Translations under genes and position numbers: made by a program
Origin: Chitinasiproducens palmae
GTDB taxonomy: Bacteria > Pseudomonadota > Gammaproteobacteria > Burkholderiales > Burkholderiaceae
Direction of reading: 5' to 3'
NCBI RefSeq assembly: GCF_900095735.1
Contig: NZ_FNLO01000001.1
Coordinates: 292,335-356,334 of the forward strand
Length of the DNA stretch: 64,000 nucleotides
Shown: positions 62,228 to 64,000 of the stretch, one piece after another
Layout of the letters: the number at the start of each line of letters is the position of its first letter
Position numbering within the stretch: the first letter of the stretch is position 1
Notes under the pieces: model-generated
Database searches by the model: none
The model's input: only the letters and a program-made list of their open reading frames with translations
What the model was told of the DNA's origin: nothing

Positions 62228-63127
62228 CGTAATCCTGCGGACTGCTGAGGTTTGAGATGCTGACTACGGCGCGCCGCGGAGCGGACTGTAGCGGACTGGA
62301 AAGCAAGCGAGCGTCGCCACGAAAACAGCCGGTCGAATGACTCGCCCAAATTCATATTGCGTCGCTGTACTCCGGGGCGTGAATAGGCACAGGACTAAAT
62401 CGCCGTGATTGCCGGTGTGGAAACACCCCCTTACCGGGCGGCCTGGTCCGGGTCGCGCCGGCATGACCGAAACGGGCGCTCCGCGTGGGCACGCGTGGCC
62501 GCTTACGAAAGGCGCGGAACTGGGCGCCACGACATCGAACTGGCCCGGATCGCGGTGGCTCGATGCGTCGCGGCGGCGCGCAACGAGTGGAAGCGGCCTG
62601 TTGGCCGGCGCGCCGTCGATCAAAGCCATTCCCTGACAGGTTGCCTTGCGGCTCATCGGCGTCTCAGCGCATGAGCCTATCGGCGTATCGGCGTATCGGC
62701 GTATCGGCGTATCGGCCTATCGACATGTGGGCCTCGCCGCATCTGGGCGTGTGAGCGCATGGGTGTGTAGCCGCAGCGGCGCACACGGTCGCGGCGGCCG
62801 ACGACGACCGCGGTCGCAACGAGTCCCGGTGTGCATTGCATGGAGGTGATCCGCTCGGGAGCCTCGCGCCTCGGCGCTGGATCAACGCGCGTCATTGATC
62901 GATCGGCAATGGATCAGCAACCAATCAGCAACCACTCAGCAACGAATCAGCCGCCGTCGGACCAGCGTGCCGCTGCGCACTGCCTGAGGTGTGCGCGTCG
63001 CTTCGTGCCAGAAGGTCAAGCGGCGCCCGGATTTGCTGACGGCCGCGATGCTGTCCAATAAGGTAGGCATCCGAACTTTCAAGCGGGTACGCCGATGATT
63101 TGCAGAAAACGCTACGACGAACCATCC
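62228..63127. other. 0.9-kb region without a supported gene; several short repeats
   Basis: No open frame here resembles a protein. It contains an 8-bp array (annotated separately) and three to four 11-bp units (ATCAGCAACCA) at 62912-62955. Around 62330-62400 the sequence is less GC-rich (CGCCCAAATTCATATTGCG) and may hold the promoter of the winged-helix gene. Confidence 0.4.
62673..62722. repeat. 8-bp tandem repeat, about 6 copies
   Basis: The unit CGGCGTAT occurs four times exactly in tandem from 62681, with one-base variants (CGGCCTAT) on either side. Such short units are prone to slippage and could vary between isolates. Confidence 0.88.
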
Positions 63128-63649
63128 ATGACGGTCGCGCGGGCTGGCGCCGCCGGCCTGCTGTGGCTGAGCTGTGTGCCGCTGGCTTGCCTGGGCGGCA
63201 TCACGCCTGTCGCTGCCGCCGAGACTCCGACCGAGGCACCGGCCGAGGCACCGGCCGAGGCACCGGTCGGCGCGTCGCAGGTGGTGGTCGAGACCTTGTT
63301 GCAGACCACCGAATCCTGGGACAGGCGCCGCTACCGTCGCTATCCGGCCGGACAGCCGCAACTGTCGCTGCTGCGATACCGGATTCCTCCGCATACCGCA
63401 TTGCCGTGGCATGCGCATCCGGTGCCAAACGTGGCGTATGTCGTGAAGGGCGTCCTGACCGTCGAGCGCCGCGCCGATGGAGCGACGCTGACCCTGGGTC
63501 CGGGCGCGGCGCTGCCGGAAATGGTCGATGGCGTGCATCGCGGCGTCAGCGGCAGCGAGCCGCTTGAGCTGTTGGTGTTCTACGCGGGCGCGAAGGGCGT
63601 GCCGTTGACGCAGCCTGTGATGGAGCCCGCGCCGTCGAAGAACGACTAG
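63128..63649 (+). CDS. Exported cupin-domain protein
   Basis: A 173-residue protein with a signal peptide (GAAGLLWLSCVPLACLGG to PVAAAE) followed by an EAPA repeat made from a 12-bp DNA repeat. The cupin barrel shows the first motif PHTALPWHAHPVPNVAYVVKG with the metal-binding histidines and glutamate-poor second motif (LGPGAALPEMVDGVHRGVSG). Proteins of this type are small periplasmic metal-binding cupins of unknown function. The ATG at 63128 gives the usual signal peptide; an in-frame ATG at 63095 is an alternative. Confidence 0.82.
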   Translation: MTVARAGAAGLLWLSCVPLACLGGITPVAAAETPTEAPAEAPAEAPVGASQVVVETLLQTTESWDRRRYRRYPAGQPQLSLLRYRIPPHTALPWHAHPVPNVAYVVKGVLTVERRADGATLTLGPGAALPEMVDGVHRGVSGSEPLELLVFYAGAKGVPLTQPVMEPAPSKND

Positions 63650-64000
63650 CGGGTGCGGTGGTTCGCCCGCTGCGCCGGTGCGCGCTGCCGCTGGCTGGCG
63701 CGGCGCCGCCGCGGCGCCGCGCTGGTCGCCACGCCCGCGTCGGGCCGAGCGGCGAGCGGGCACGGTGACTGAGGACGGCGACTGACGACGGTGAGTGAAG
63801 AAGGGGGGCGGCGCAACGCTGGCTGAATCGGGTGAGCGCGGGACCGCTGCGGAATTTCCTACGACCGCCGCCGTTGAAATTGTCCACCGGCGCATGGCAG
63901 CGAGGAGGTGGAGCCACGGGGCAGCGCGGGGAGGCAGAGCGGCGGGACAGAGGCGCGGGACAAAGGCACGGGACAAAGGCACGGGACAAAGGCACGGGAC
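63650..64000. other. Right-end non-coding stretch
   Basis: No supported gene. GC-rich sequence with several related G-A-C-rich phrases (GGTGACTGAGGACGGCGACT at 63762 and variants), leading into a 13-bp repeat at the edge. Confidence 0.4.
63944..64000. repeat. 13-bp tandem repeat cut by window end
   Basis: Units of GGGACAAAGGCAC: three exact copies, one variant copy before them (GGGACAGAGGCGC), and a partial one reaching the last base. The array probably continues past the window. Confidence 0.9.

Overview
This is a GC-rich window with the gene content of a Burkholderiaceae genome, most likely Burkholderia in the broad sense. The pointers are an oxoprolinase block with DUF969/DUF979 genes, an HpnH/HpnA hopanoid pair, and a Bsa/SPI-1-type type III secretion system (T3SS). 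No rRNA, tRNA, CRISPR array or insertion sequence was recognised. The species cannot be fixed from the sequence alone.

Left part (1-26.6 kb), metabolism and metal uptake. A truncated MFS exporter and a MarR-like regulator precede a compact pyroglutamate block: pxpB-pxpC-pxpA (5-oxoprolinase), two conserved membrane proteins (DUF969, DUF979) and pcp (pyroglutamyl peptidase). After an ankyrin protein comes a FecI-FecR-TonB receptor-PepSY locus on the minus strand, a typical surface-signalling iron uptake unit. A Tat-exported Gfo/Idh/MocA oxidoreductase, an HNH protein and a lipoprotein esterase follow. Zur and a ZnuD-type zinc receptor are convergent, and the receptor carries two Zur-box-like palindromes upstream. 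Then come hpnH and hpnA, a secreted AA10 chitin/cellulose lytic monooxygenase and a PoxB-like thiamine-diphosphate enzyme.

Centre (26.7-51.7 kb), a complete Inv-Mxi-Spa (SPI-1/Bsa) family T3SS. The minus-strand arm is sctD-F-I-J-K-L plus an 81-residue gene of unknown role (the prgHIJK-orgAB order). The plus-strand arm is an InvF/BsaN-type AraC regulator, sctC-W-V, an InvB-type chaperone, sctN-O-P-Q-R-S-T-U, a SicA-type chaperone, and the translocators and tip sctE-B-A. Nearly all neighbours overlap or abut, which suggests translational coupling. Several parts carry low-complexity expansions not usual in the family: an acidic loop in SctR, a Gly-Asp run in SctW, a 115-residue tail on the SicA-type chaperone and a long SctP. 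No effector gene was recognised beside the apparatus.

Right part (51.9-64 kb). A bile-acid/sodium-symporter-family transporter, a tyrosine-recombinase-like protein that lacks most catalytic residues, serA, an MHS-type MFS transporter, a BvgA/BvgS-like phosphorelay pair, an orphan OmpR-type winged-helix regulator and an exported cupin protein. A striking side feature is the number of short intergenic tandem repeats (units of 8-19 bp) spread over the whole window. Start codons were reassigned in many genes on ribosome-binding sites, overlaps and family alignment. Functional names come from recognised motifs and gene order, not from database searches.
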